Assembly (NCBI GenBank): GCA_030562195.1
Contig: CM060202.1
Coordinates: forward strand, 29,250,317-29,314,316
DNA from: Nipponacmea schrenckii
Taxonomy: Eukaryota; Mollusca; Gastropoda; Lottiidae
Direction of reading: 5' to 3'
Length of the DNA: 64,000 nucleotides
In this document: positions 35,501 through 48,337 of the stretch, piece after piece
How the letters are laid out: each line of letters starts with the position of its first letter
How positions within the stretch are numbered: position 1 is the stretch's first letter
Notes under the pieces: model-generated
Told to the model about the DNA's origin: nothing
What the model saw: the letters and a program-made list of their open reading frames with translations, nothing else
The model's database searches: none
Translations under genes and position numbers: made by a program

Positions 35501-36845
35501 GGTCGTTTGATTCTGCTGGTATTTGGTTCAGATATTCACCCAAATTAGACAATGACATACAGTGTGCAAGGGAAAATAATTTTCTAGGACAGCAGTATTG
35601 AGGGATCTTTTATGTACACAGTCTGCTTCCATGTCAACCCCCTATAACTTCCATCACTCAATTATCAAATCATCAAATTTAAGACACAATTGTTTTTTAA
35701 TGACTGGAAAAACTTCTGCATCTAAATAAATTTTGTATTACTTCTCTAATAGGGCCGAAAAAATTAAAAATATTTTCATATGTTCAGTGTTTTTATGATA
35801 AATGTATTTTTGTTCCAGTATTTGTCATACTTGCATTGTAATATATTGCATTTTGTTTTTCCTGAATCTGCTAGTTTAAATAGTTTGAACAAGTGGTCTA
35901 TCCAGGGTTGTTGATTAAACTGTATTTGCCAGTCATGTCTGATTGGAGTTTTAAAATGATTGACTGCAATTTTGATCTTTAGGACATTTTCTATTCAAAT
36001 CTGCTATATTTTTTAAAATTCATTATTAACATGTTAAAAAGTCCAGTTGGGAATTTTTTAAATCCCTTGGTTTATCATTCCGTCTGCTCAAAATTCATAT
36101 CAAGAAGAAAACCTGATAGAACACACATCATACTGATAATAAACAGTACAGATAACTTATATTATATAAACTATTTCGTACACTGTTATCTATATACTGT
36201 ACTCAATAACAATAACATTGACAATACATAGTAGTTACTTTGATACTGTTATAAATCTCAAACAGAGTGAATGGAGTTTTACATCCTACTTTTCTGCAAT
36301 GAAAATTTGCCAGAATAGCCTACCTTTTTTTCGTATTTTTTACGACCTTCAACCTGCTGTAAAGCTTACAAAGATTTATAAAGAAGGCTTTTGAGGATAT
36401 GCAATGTGACAATCTGAATATCTTATAGGTAACTAATCAAAGACCAGCAATACCATTCAGTATGCAATGAGAGAAATTTTGCCAGGATAGTGGCATAAGC
36501 CTAATTATTTCTCTTTGGTTAAAGACCCTTTTTGATTCATACTGAAGTGAATTGTAAGATTTTTGAATCTCAAAACTTTCTACAATCTTTGAATAATTTA
36601 CAACTGTGGGCCTACTAAATTGATAAACTATGATACTCAAATCCATTTCTGTTATCTAAAATTTTCAGACAATACTAAAGTGAAATTGGGTTGGATTGAA
36701 GACAGTAACCTAGTGAGCTGTCGGTTGAAACAACGCTACTGTCGACTGCCATAAGGTCAAGGTCTTAAACAAATTTACACAGGGTTTATGAGCATAATGT
36801 CTTCTTAAAGGCCATCTTATATCAATCTGATAACTATACTGTTAT
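32554..36845. other. Intronic, with S1 body fragments
   Basis: Non-coding. S1 body pieces lie at about 33215-33400 (TTTCCAACTGTCAAGGGATC, CCCATCCGAATGAC), 35545-35640 and 36265-36510. A diverged purine-rich repeat with CTTGAAAAG(G/A)GGA words is at about 33830-34110. No exon was recognised. Confidence 0.6.
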
Positions 36846-36849
36846 TAAA

Positions 36850-37470
36850 AATAGCTTTGACATTGTGTAGACACAAGAAATATGGCTATTGTAGTCCAGG
36901 TATAAGAGCAAGATTGTAATAGCTTGACATTGTGAAGATGAAGTTTGTAATAGTCTGACATTGTGAAGATGAAGTTTGTAATAGTCTGACATTGTGAAGA
37001 TGAAGTTTGTAATAGCCTGACATTGTGAAGATGAAGTTTGTAATAGCCTGACATTGTGAAGATGTATAAGATGAAGTTTGTAATAGCCTGACATTGTGAA
37101 GATGTATAAGATGAAGTTTGTAATAGCTTGACATTGTGAAGATGTATAAGATGAAGTTTGTAATAGCCTGACATTGTGAAGATGAAGTTTGTAAAAGCCT
37201 GACATTGATGAAGTTTGTAATAGCTGACATTGTGAAGAGAAGTTTGTAAAAGCTTGACAGTTATGAAGTTTGTAATAGCTTGACATTGTGAAGATGTATA
37301 AGATGAAGTTTGTATTAGCTTAACATTGTGAAGATGAAGTTTGTAATAGCCTGACATTGTGAAGATGAAGTTTGTAAAAGCTTGACATTATGAAGTTTGT
37401 AATAGCCTGACATTGTGAAGATGAAGTTTGTAATAGCCTGACATTGTGAAGATGTGGTTTGTAATAGATT
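36850..37470. repeat. Satellite of 31/42 bp derived from the 60-bp repeat at 12.3 kb
   Basis: About 17 copies of GACATTGTGAAGATGAAGTT plus TGTAATAGCC(T), with an optional TATAAGATGA insert. The first unit (about 36850-36925) has the fuller form with TATTGTAGTCCAGGTATAAG, matching the reverse complement of the unit at 12292-12560. Minus open frames here are repeat translations. Confidence 0.93.
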
Positions 37471-39323
37471 GACAAAGATGGAGATTGATTGACACCACTT
37501 TTATAAATGTGCATTACATTCAAACAAGCAATTAGAAACATGACACTTTTTTCATGTCATCAAATTTTTTTTTTTACCAACAAGAATGGTTGGTTTACCT
37601 CCATTTTAAAACTAGTTTTGACGAAATTAAAGAAGATACAATAGTATTTACAGGACAAAGAGATTCCTCAGTATAAAAGTTAAGATGTAGGCGTATAAAA
37701 ATAATGTTGAATGTAAATATACTTTTGTCTAAAATAGAGAGTTGTTTTATTTACATTGTTTAAGATGTTTAAAGGAGGTAGCCCATTTAGTTTAATCATT
37801 AAGCAGATGGTAGAAATTAATTAGGGTTGAAAAGAGACAGGCGAGTTTTTAGGTTTTTTTTTATGCCAGCTGATTGTATTGTAATAGAGGAACGTGACAT
37901 CAATGGTGTTAAACCAGAACCAACAGAACTAATGAAGTGCTTTAAGAATCAATCGGGTCAAAGGTTACCTTCCTCGGATAATGCCAGTAAATAAACAACA
38001 ACGTCAAAATCAAGAACAGTTTAGTGAAAACAGCCACCTTTTTCCAATAATTAAACCTATTCTAAAACTAAGTTTTTGTCAAGATTATCATTCGAGATTT
38101 TAAGTTGGAATACAACTTTAAATAACAGATTTCGAGATTTATTTAGATTGTGTTGTGTATTTTCAGTAACATAAAATAGTTATTTCTAAATTTACCAAAC
38201 AAATACTTGTATATAAATAATTTATCTGATTAAGAAGGTGGATCGTAATTTACGTTACATTCTAACTGGAACAAACTACCCTGAAATCATTTGTTAAAGT
38301 GATACTGTGTCTTGGAATGGACATAGAATTTAAGTTCTCAAGAATGGTCAATATGAGAATTGAAAAAAAGTTTGTGTCATAAAGTAACAGAATCCCTGTA
38401 AAATATGGAACTGACAAAACTGACAAAACTAAAAACCTTTAATCAAGTTTTTACATTTTTATGATTAATTATTATGTTTTTCAGCAACAGAATTAGCCAT
38501 TATCTGTTTTTTCTGCCATAGAAAATGTTTGCTTTTAACCTGCATCAAATGTAAAACTGAAGACATGACAAAGTGAAAGTAGGCCTAATGATATCTATCA
38601 AGTAATCTAATTGGCTATCACAGATCTTTATCAACATAATTAACAAATAAATGCAGACGTGACAAAATGGCCGAAATGGTGATGAATGAATTGAGGTCAC
38701 TGTTGTCAAGATGGACAAAGCCAACGATCAACTGTTTGATGTTGTTGATTCAACGCTAAAAAACTGAGAAAGTTGTCTTTTCTCCTCATTATGTCAACAA
38801 AACGAGATTTAAGAATTAATGGAGTTGTCGGGAGGGTTTATTTTCTGCTTGTTTGACCACGACACAACAAAGATTTGACCAGAGAAGATCTGAGAACTTT
38901 TAACTAATTGTCTAGCGACTTTCTCCATTAGACACGACCATTTCCTATCCACGGACAATTTAACATGTTGATCTAATTGAACATTCAGTTCTTAGATCTG
39001 CTAAGTACATGTCCATTTTCTTTATTGTGTCACCTAATTTTATTAGAAGCTTTTAAAGGGCTTGTACCATTTGGAAACTTTTAAATGAGTTGTTAAATTT
39101 GACAATTTTATACGTAAGTACTAATTAAAACTTTTTAATCAATGACATTGTTATTTAATGACGTCATTGTTTCAAAAAGTTGTCTCCAATGAAAAAACAA
39201 ATATCTCAAAAGTAGCAAATTTTCAAGTTTGGTCCTGACATACGACCATAACTACCATGATTAAAACAGTAGAATATAGAGATACAAATTAAAGAGATGT
39301 GGGCATATAAAAACTGAGCTTAC
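37471..39323. other. Intronic, no gene seen
   Basis: Non-coding AT-rich sequence up to the donor of the FHA exon. Nothing recognised. Confidence 0.55.
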
Positions 39324-39446
39324 CTTGAAGAAAATTGAGAGGAGCACAAGAGATACGACAATTTGGCATGGCATCTTTAATCTTCTGGGCCTCCTGAGGA
39401 TGGTTAAACCGAAAATAATTAGAACGGCCCAGAGTCACCATTGAAC
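39324..39446 (-). CDS. PHLDB1: PHLDB exon: end of FHA domain
   Basis: 123-base exon, acceptor TTTTCTCTTTTTAG and donor CTTCAAG|GTAAGC. It enters with two bases (GT, completing a Gly codon) and leaves one base over. The residues SMVTLGRSNYFRFNHPQEAQ match the last strands of an FHA domain: the form MxxLGxSxxFRFNHPxEA is shared by PHLDB1 and, more distantly, kinesin-3 FHA domains. It ends KIKDAMPNCRISCAPLNFLQ. The phosphopeptide-binding loops lie in an earlier exon that was not found up to 64000. Confidence 0.92.
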
Positions 39447-41690
39447 CTAAAAAGAGAAAAACAGAATGGGTTAGTTCTGATAAACAGTTTTTGGAATTGG
39501 TCGTGATACAGTCCCTGCGAACTTTTAGGCAATGTTCTTTTAATATCTTTGCTATAAAACTTCATTCTCCAGCTAAAAATATAAATATTTCAAACACAAT
39601 ATTCATGCTGTTATTTTTACAAAATATCCAAATATATACATTTTTTAAAAACAGACAGTAGGAAAGGGTTCTATTGCTCTATTTCTAGTGTGTTTTGGCT
39701 TTCTAACCCAGAAACTAACATGGTGATAGCCAGTATAATATTAACCGTCCTTATAATAGAAGATGTTTTATATGAGAAACCTTTATTTTGTTTTCAACTG
39801 CAAAAATATGAAATAAAGAACTATATTTTACAAGGATAACAACTGAAGTTCACAGTTAAGGATCCTTTCTACTAGCTGGTCCTTGACCATACCTCTTGGC
39901 ACTGATCTTTACAAGATTATCCGTACCCATTTACAGCTGGGTGGACTCTGTGAGTGAAGATGACTTCATAAAAAATACTTGGTCATCTGTACCATGTTTA
40001 TCAGTACTGACATGTATTATCATATTTGTATTGCAGGGATATATAATGTACAATTTAAGGATCTGTGAAATGTGATAAGGGACAACGCTTCCTGTATTAA
40101 ATCTTATATTCATTAGTGTTAGAGAGTAATGAGAATGTAGTCTCATAAAAGCACTGGCCAAGGTCACAAAGTAAAGATTCATGTTAATACCATGTACAAA
40201 AGTGTTCATTTTGATATTAAATGAATTCTTGTTCATAAAATTAGACTTCATTCTATCATTCTTTTCTAGGACAAGGACAAATATGTGTAAGTGAAGGGGA
40301 CATAAAAACCATGTGAACCCTACAAATTGCCTATTTAGAGTGATAAGAACATACATAAAGATTACCGATAATAAATCAGCTCTTGTTAATTTCAATTGAC
40401 AGATTTATTGATAGTTGTGTGGTTTAATGTCCATGTATTAGTTTGATAATTGGCTAACTCATGTCTTATTGAACATTTCTTAATCAGCAAGAAGTCTGTT
40501 AAAGATCGCCATCAGAAACTTTCATGTTGTTCCTAGTCATAGAAATAACAGACCTGAACATAATTATAGTCCATTAATAGGCTAAATCAGTCGAATGACA
40601 TCTTGGGTCATGTTATTTTCCAGTATAGAAAAGTAGTTTGGCATGGTCATGCCTTTGAGATGTCTCCTAATTATCCTTGTGTCCTGATTCTAGTAAGTAT
40701 GTCAAATGCCTTCTTGTATAAAAGATCCCTTACCAAAGATCCCTTCCCAAAAGGATATCAAAAAAGATCAGGCTACTGCCACTGTCAAGGCAAAATCGCC
40801 GTAAAAGCACACTTTAATTATACATGGTTTGTAAAACCACACTGCATGGAGTGTGGACCAGTCTCCATAAGGTCAATCAAAATACAGAAAAATAAGATTT
40901 AAATACATTTCACTGCCAGAATGTTTTAATCCTGTTCAGGATTTATGTGTTTAAGTGCCATCAGGCAGGAGTTGATCTGGTTGTATCTCATGCTGGTGCC
41001 CTAAATAACGTTGTGTTGTGTTTCGAAGCAAAGAGGACCATTTTGGATGGGTGTTGATTTCGAAGCAGATGAAGCTTACTCTTATCGAACACCTGATGAT
41101 AATTCTTGTTTGAAAATTCTACTATATATAATTATTATACTATTACTCCTGATATTGTCATTCTTAAGTGAGATTTTTACTAGAATTGTTTTGCTTGGTA
41201 AGCTTTGAACACCATCAAAGTCAAAGACTAACAATAGGTCTCAGTTCTCAGAAAACATATTACATTGTATGTATCAATTGGGTATCTCTAGACATTTATT
41301 GAGCTCATCAATTTTAGGAATGTGATGAAGACAACTAAAGAGAGATAAATCATTATTGGACGAACATGACACATTCTTGTGTACCAGTAAATGCATGGAT
41401 GAGCCACAAATGTAAATCAAGCATGTTCTTGGGAGTTTTCAAAGACGATAATTTATCAACAATTCTTGAAGAGAACAGTGTCAAATTTACAAGCTTAAAT
41501 GACAAACCTGCTGTTATTAAGAGTGGAATTCATAAGTTTTTCAAGAATTTGTGCTAGTTTGATACATTTTAGAATATTTGTTATATATATTCATGACCCA
41601 AATCAACCCTAGAAAATAGCAAAACTATCACTTTAATTTAATTTACATTAATGAAACAAGGAAAATATATTTCTACTTATCCCATACCAC
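39447..41690. other. Upstream intron or 5' flank, with S4 and S2 copies
   Basis: Since the FHA exon has an acceptor, at least the start of this is intron. S4 (minus) at 39818-39958 has CTTACCTCTTGGCA-like and CCATTTACAGCTGGGTGGAC; S2 (plus) at 40540-40710 has GTCATGTTATTTTCCAGTAT. An S3 half-copy is at 41070-41105. The plus open frames at 40603, 41011 and 41366 begin in or beside these repeats. Confidence 0.55.
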
Positions 41691-41692
41691 AG

Positions 41693-42032
41693 AGGCTTTA
41701 AGCTAGCTTTTGTGTGTTTCCACTTGTTAAATTGTCAAACTGCTACGTTCAGGAACCGAAAACCTCACTTTTCTCGTTTGGCAATTTATTGGGGGCCACG
41801 TGAAAGCTAGATTTGAAGTCGGCTTTTTAAACTAAGTGGAAACGAAAAAAGCTGGCTTTTTCTCGTTCGGCAATAGAGGAGTACTGATTTTACGATTGCA
41901 TGTGCAACATGTGTAGTCTTGTACATCAAGAGATGTCAATTATAACGTGCGACTTTTTGATCGAGACTAAAGTCGTTCGGAAACTAGATAAAGCTAGCTT
42001 TCCTACACATTTCTCTACGGAAACGCGGTCAT
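41693..42032 (-). mobile_element. Family S5 MITE-like element, copy 1
   Basis: Reverse copy of a family also at 49905-50160 and 53083-53330. It has GTGTTTCCACTTG near one edge and GGAAACGC near the other, repeated AAGCTAGCTT words, TCTCGTTCGGCAAT twice, and GATCGAGACTAAAGTCG. No open frame. Confidence 0.6.
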
Positions 42033-43800
42033 AATGTTTTTGGTTGTCAGTAACTATTACAGTACTAGTATAGTAATAATATTAATGAAGTTAGTAAAGT
42101 GAGTAACATAGCAATTAGTTAATTAGTACCATATTATAAACATTAATAATCAATTAAGCTGAAAGGTCGGAGGTCAGTTGTTAATTACTACACTGTAGGA
42201 CTCTTGTACTCTAATTAAGTCAGTATGGAGCTGAATGGCCCAGATATCTTTTTGCTTAAACTGTCTTTACACTAAAGGGTTTATAAAGAGATTTTATAGC
42301 CTTCAAATAAATATCATAGACACCCTTAAATAGATTTCTCAACCAATGCCTGTGGTTCCTGCAATTCTAGAAAGATTTAATGAGAAATGACACAACTCCC
42401 ACAAGACAATTTGTAATCATTATTGTGGTCTAGTGGTCTATTTTTACCTAAGCCAGTTTTGTGCAGATATCATATTAATGTATATAGTTAAAATAAAGTA
42501 AATCTAACAAATAGTAAACAAACTTATTCAGGTTTTAACAAGACATGCAAGGTGTTCATTTTTTATTCATATCACTTCAGTTTTTAAATGTTACCTAGAT
42601 CAACGCACATGAAAAGCACATGCAAAAAAACATAGGGCGTTTACTTGTTGAAACACAGGGTGTTCACTTATTGAAACGCATGCTAAATATAAGAACAAAG
42701 TATAACCTTGTGGAGATTTTTTCTTCCTGCGAGGCCACATGGCGCCAAGTTAGAACATTATATCAGAAATAGCAGAGTTTTTATTGGTGCTGAATAGATC
42801 CATATTGTATCCTTATTTTCCAAAATACACAGAGCACATGAATCCACCCTACACTTTGGGTTTCAGCTATTTACTTATATAAATATAATGTATATTCACA
42901 GTTTATAAATCAGTAATGAAATCTATTCCAACTAAGCCACCAGGAATATAAGGAAAGATTGTCCAGTTAATATGTAACCACCTGGTCTTGTGAAAGTGAA
43001 TATATAAGGAAAGCCTTTCTCTTCAATGTTTAGCTTTTCCAGTTCCACCTTGTTAAAATAGTCTTGTAAGTGAATATATTATTCAAATATTCTTAATGTA
43101 GTTTTAACGTAGAAATCACTTCAATATAATCCATTTCTGAAAATAGTAACACCAAAAATTCACTTTGCCCTTCCACAAAAATAACTGAACTATAAGGTAT
43201 AACCTTATTACATTGACATCAAAGATAAAAGCAATAATAGGTAAAAAAAAAATTAATGTTTCTATTAAAGCAACTCAATATCTCTTTTAAAAGAAAACTC
43301 TAATGAATCAACAATTTAATTTTACTATTGCACAAAAATAACTTAACTATGAGGTATCAACATATGATAAAAGCAATAAGAGCTCTAATACAAACTTATC
43401 CATTAAATCAAATATTTTAAAAATATATATATCCCCTTTAAAAACCTGTAACAAATCAACAATTGAACTTTTAAATTTACAAAAACATTTTACTATTATA
43501 GTACAGATAGATGCTACAATTGTCTTTAACACACTAATTTAGGCTAGATGTTCATTAAAGTACCACTTTAAAGACATCTATCTTTCTCACTAACAATTGA
43601 ATAGTTCAGTTGAAAATAGATATTTCTCAGAATTTATGAATAATGCATCAGTTCAATTTTGATTGTTTCCTGTCCTTGACAACATATAAAACTTAATAAT
43701 TTCCTCATTTGAAATGATTATTTCCTAGCTACTGATCTCTCAGATTTCATTTCCAATATTTGGCAGAAATTAAGTCTTTTATTTCCTAAGAACATGCGAT
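42033..43800. other. Non-coding, with a diverged 155-bp duplication
   Basis: Blocks starting near 43175 and 43330 share CACAAAAATAACTGAACTAT-like sequence followed by GATAAAAGCAATAA. No exon was recognised. Confidence 0.5.
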
Positions 43801-43804
43801 TTAC

Positions 43805-45065
43805 ATGGTAATCAAGTAATCTACACTGTACCTCCAAATACAATTCAATAATCAAGTAATCTACACTGTACACCCAAATACAATTCAATAAGCAAGTAAT
43901 CTACACTGTACATCTAAATACAATTCAAAAAGCAAGTAATCTACACTGTACACCTAAATACAATTCAATAAGCAAGTAATCTACACTGTACATCTAAATA
44001 CAATTCAAAAAGCAAGTAATCTACACTGTACACCTTAATACAATTCAATAAGCAAGTAATCTACCCTATGAACTGTACACCTAAATACAATTCAATAAGC
44101 AAATAATCTACACTGCACACCTAAATACAATTCAATAATCAAGTAATGTACACTGTACACCCAAATACAATTCACAATTCAATAAGCAAGTAATCTACAC
44201 TGTACACCCAAATACAATTCAATAATCAAGTAACCTACACTGTACATCTAAATACAATTCAATAAGCAAGTAATCTACACTGTACATCTAAATACAATTC
44301 AATAAGCAAGTAATCTACCTTGTACATCTAAATACAATTCAATAACCAAGTAATTTACACTGTACATCTAAATACAATTCAATAACCAAGTAATCTACCC
44401 TATACACTGTACATCCAAATACAATTCAATAACCAAGTAATCTACCCTATACACTGTACATTCAAATACAATTCAATTACCAAGTAATCTACCCTATACA
44501 CTGTACATTCAAATACAATTCAATAAGCAAGTAATCTACCTTGTACATCTAAATACAATTCAATAACCAAGTAATTTACACTGTACATCTAAATACAATT
44601 CAATAACCAAGTAATCTACCCTATACACTGTACATCCAAATACAATTCAATAACCAAGTAATCTACCCTATACACTGTACATTCAAATACAATTCAATTA
44701 CCAAGTAATCTACCCTATACACTGTACATCCAAATACAATTCAATAACCAAGTTTTTTCATCCAAATACAATTCAATAACCAAGTAATCTACCCTATACA
44801 CTATACATCCAAATACAATTCAATAACCAAGTAATCTACCCTATACACTATACATCCAAATACAATTCAATAAGCAAGTAACAACAATATGCACTGTACA
44901 TCCAAATACAATTCAATAACCAAGTAACAACAATATGCACTGTACATCCAAATACAATTCAATAACCAAGTAACAACAATGTGCACTGTACATGTTAATA
45001 CAATTCAATAATCAAGTAATCTACTCTATACACTGTACATTCAAATACGATTCAATAATCAAGTT
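43805..45065. repeat. Large minisatellite, 40-bp and 47-bp units, about 29 copies
   Basis: Units contain CAAGTAATCTACACTGTACA and CCAAATACAATTCAATAA. The left part uses 40-bp units with AGCAAG; the right part uses longer units with an added CCCTATA and ACCAAG, and then a third form with AACAACAATATGCACTG. One 182-bp block with its neighbours appears duplicated (about 44280-44460 and 44530-44710). Confidence 0.95.
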
Positions 45066-48000
45066 TACCTTGTACACTGTTTTTCCTTCTGTCTAGAGAC
45101 TATATCAATGTATATCCATCATCTAAATACAATTAAAAACACAAGGAAAGTATTTAATTGGTTTTAAACTCAATGAATAAACCCTTCCATAGATCCATAG
45201 AAATAATCCTTTTACCATTTATTCTACTCTACACACAATAATCCTTTCTGTCTAGATATGAACGCTGAAGTGCCTTTCAAACATAATATAAACCTTCAAT
45301 ACAGACATGTCATACAATATCCTGAGTAAATGGAATGCTAGAGAGCACACCAAATGGTCAGTATGTATAAAACCCAGTTAGCATCTGATTTCATAACAAG
45401 AAGTTGTAAAGGAGTAAGTTATTAAAAAACATCATAACAATAATTCTGATGGTAGAAGGTGCTGAAAGATAACAACCCAAACACTATTATCAAACACCAT
45501 CTCTTCAACATCTTTAAACAATATCAAATAACACTTAGTAATAAACAAAATACAAGCATGATGATTTCATTCATCAAAAACTTGTCTAATATATGGCAAT
45601 ATTTAGAGTTCATATTTGTAAAGTGGACTTCTCCAAACGGAAGTACCATCAGGTGTTTTAAAATGAGTATGCATTTCTATAGGTAAACATCATGAGAAAC
45701 AACTAAATTCATTCATTCATGCCCAAAGATCTCAGTCAAGATGTATGACAAGTCAATCTTGTAAAAATTTTATTCTGGCTTCAATTCTCAATGGTAAGGG
45801 AATAATGCAATCAAGGATCCTGAAAGGGGTTCCAGTAACAGAAAGAAACGGTTGATAAGCACTGACTACTCTAGACGAAAGCATCACTTGAAAGAGAACA
45901 GTATAGAACAGTAGATTATATCAGAAGGTAGACATTGTTTATTGATGTATTGATCATGCCAGGAATGTCAGGAATTCCTAGTCTTTTATAGTTAGATCTT
46001 TTTACTTAACTCTTTTGTCAATTTTCATGATATATTCTGTCTACTATTCTATTTTTTTAACGAGTTAACGTCAGTTAATTGCTGTGTAAAAAGAGTCTAG
46101 TTGGCATGGTTCTTTAAGTACACTTAAAATACAGAGAGGTGATTGATAACGATTCTCAATGATACCTTTAGAGTTTATCAAAATATCTTTCTACAAAGGG
46201 TCAGTATTAAACTATATTACACTGGACACTGGGTCTCATCCAGAGAACTTATTCATGCTTTGTTTTGGAAATATCGAAAGTGACCCTCAGAATGCAAATT
46301 ATGTTATCTCTTGACAAGATGATATTATATGACTGACAGTCCCATCTGAAACTTTCGTGTCGATTTTACATAATAGAGTCAAACCTAATCAGAGTCAAAT
46401 TTACAACACCAGAGATAATCAGATGAATGATATTTTCCCGTATAGAAAATTAGTTTGGTGAGGTCGCACCTCTAAAATGGTCTTCTTGTGTCCTGATTCT
46501 GGTAACTTAGTCAGAAGCGTTCTAGGATGTGAAAAGTCCAATGAAGTCATCAAAAACCCAATCAACAGCAAGAAAAGGGGCTAAAAACTGACTATTTAAT
46601 CAAGAAATGTTTTTCTTCAGAAATTAACCTATCACCTGTCAATCAAAACAGTATCAAAAGAAAATATTTATAATGAATGAAACAGAACCTGGTTTTCTTC
46701 ATTCCAAGAAGTTCCTGACAATGATGGAGGTCTGATAGTCTTTGATTGAGAAATTAGAAAAAATACCAAAATAAATTGGGTACATTTCTGTATTAATTGA
46801 TTCTATTCTGATGGTACTGGCCTACTGTAGTATATCAGATACTATTTTAGATGGGAATTTGGACCAACAACAAATTCTCTTTATCTGAGTTGAAATCTAT
46901 GAAAGCACACTTTTGATTTCAAGAACTAGCCCATTCCAAGACTACTGTAAATTCCTTACAGAGCTAATCTAGTATAAGGTTCTATTGAAACAACTATATT
47001 TTACAAGGATAACAACTTAGGTTCACAAGTCCGCTGCGACAGGGATCCTTCCTCCAGCAGGTCCTTGGCCAAACCTCTTGGCATTGATCTTTCCCTGATG
47101 TCTGTACCCATTTACAGCTGGGTGGACTAGAAAAAGACCTTTTAGAATATTCAATAACTTAACCATAAATTACTACCACTGTTTCAAACTCTGATTGGAA
47201 TGGTCCAGGTGTGAAACTATTCTTTTCAACAGATCTATATTAAATACCAATAAACACCTACCAGGTAATATTATTGATATCCAATATATATTACTATCAG
47301 GGTGGTTGATTCAAAAATTCCCAACCAGACATCTTAACACCTAAATAATGATATTTTTTTTCATCAAGAATGTATGAAAAATATAGATAGCTGATTTTCA
47401 TACAAAATGCCCTAAAGATCACAATTGCAGTCAGTAATTTCAGAGCTCCAATTAGACTTGACTGGCCCTGATTATTATTTACTGATACTGGGTACTGTAG
47501 AAATTCAAGGACCAGAATAAAAAAGATACCAGCACAGATACCTAAGCAAATCTGGATGTAAAAATATTCTGGCAATAAGATCCAGTTTTTTTGACAATTT
47601 CCCAGCCTTAATGATGATTTGATAACTGGTAGAGTTAAGAACAGGAGTACGGTACTTCAGTGACCAATACAGCTAAAAAATACTAATTAACGACAACTAT
47701 ACCAAGAGTGAAATCAAAATCTCTGTTTACTACATGAACATTTTACCATAATAGACTGCTAATCTAGGAAGACATATAGCCAAGAGCAACCTAATAATAC
47801 TTTACCTCAACTTTTACTCATAATAATTCGCTATCAAATCTAAATGGTATTATTAAAATATTTAAAAGTATTCAAGTGTAGAATACCTTACACAATCTGT
47901 AGAATTCCTAAACATTACATAATTCACATACTCTAAAAATATTATCACACATTTTCACTTTCCAAAATAACACAGTTTCAACTGAAAATAACTCATAATA

Positions 48001-48335
48001 TTTAACGAATAGTTGGTGCACGTAATAAAAATAAACCTTTTCTAGTACGATTTCACGTTATCCTAGAAGATCTTCAAGATTGAAGGTGAAAAAATAAATA
48101 AAAGATTCGAGCCGACACTGGCAATGTAAACAGGCGTAAGAAATGGTATCATTTTCTCCTGGAGCAGAGTTTCAGAGTTCTGTTAGTACACGCCGCCTCT
48201 AACAGCATTCCTTTTACTCTAGTCTCTAGTCTACATACACTACACAACAGACAGGTAACCATATACCTCATATTACAACATACATACACAACTTTCACTG
48301 ACTAGAACTTCAATATAGATTAGGTTACTGGCACT
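45066..48335. other. Non-coding, with S2, S3 and S4 copies
   Basis: S3 (plus) at 45620-45680, S2 (plus) at 46365-46520, S4 (minus) at 46993-47130 with TACCCATTTACAGCTGGGTG. About 48120-48240 is less AT-rich and has a short inverted repeat TGTTAG/CTAACA around a GC-rich core, but no exon could be supported. Confidence 0.55.
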
Positions 48336-48337
48336 GG

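Larger units (their letters stand above)
21064..39323. other. PHLDB1: Long PHLDB intron of about 18.3 kb
   Basis: Between the FHA exon and the Ser-rich exon. The split codon (G from one exon, AT from the other, Asp) joins them in frame. The intron carries a TTAA-flanked element, arrays at 25450, 26395, 31872 and 36850, and several S1, S3 and S4 copies. No nested gene was recognised. Confidence 0.8.
9775..39446 (-). other. PHLDB1: PHLDB1/LL5-like gene, partial, 11 exons recognised
   Basis: Minus-strand gene for a PHLDB (LL5) family protein. Eleven exons join in a single frame, with GT donors and AG acceptors throughout and compatible phases, to give about 1050 residues: the end of an FHA domain, a long Ser/Pro/Thr-rich region, and a series of coiled-coil exons. 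Vertebrate LL5 proteins are cortical scaffolds that bind PIP3 through a C-terminal PH domain and recruit CLASPs, liprins and ELKS. Vertebrate PHLDB1 carries the FHA domain, hence the symbol; an invertebrate usually has one gene standing for both PHLDB1 and PHLDB2. The N-terminus and FHA start, the PH domain, the promoter and the poly(A) signal were not found. Confidence 0.88.

Noticed and set aside
36834..37357. Overlapping minus frames of 114-170 codons
   Set aside because: Translation of the 31/42-bp satellite in several frames.
40603..40902. Plus open frame of 99 codons with several Cys and His
   Set aside because: Its first third lies in an S2 repeat copy and the Cys/His spacing fits no zinc-finger pattern I know.
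48120..48240. Less AT-rich patch that could be a promoter or 5' exon
   Set aside because: No core promoter motif, open frame or splice site could be tied to the gene; composition alone is not enough.
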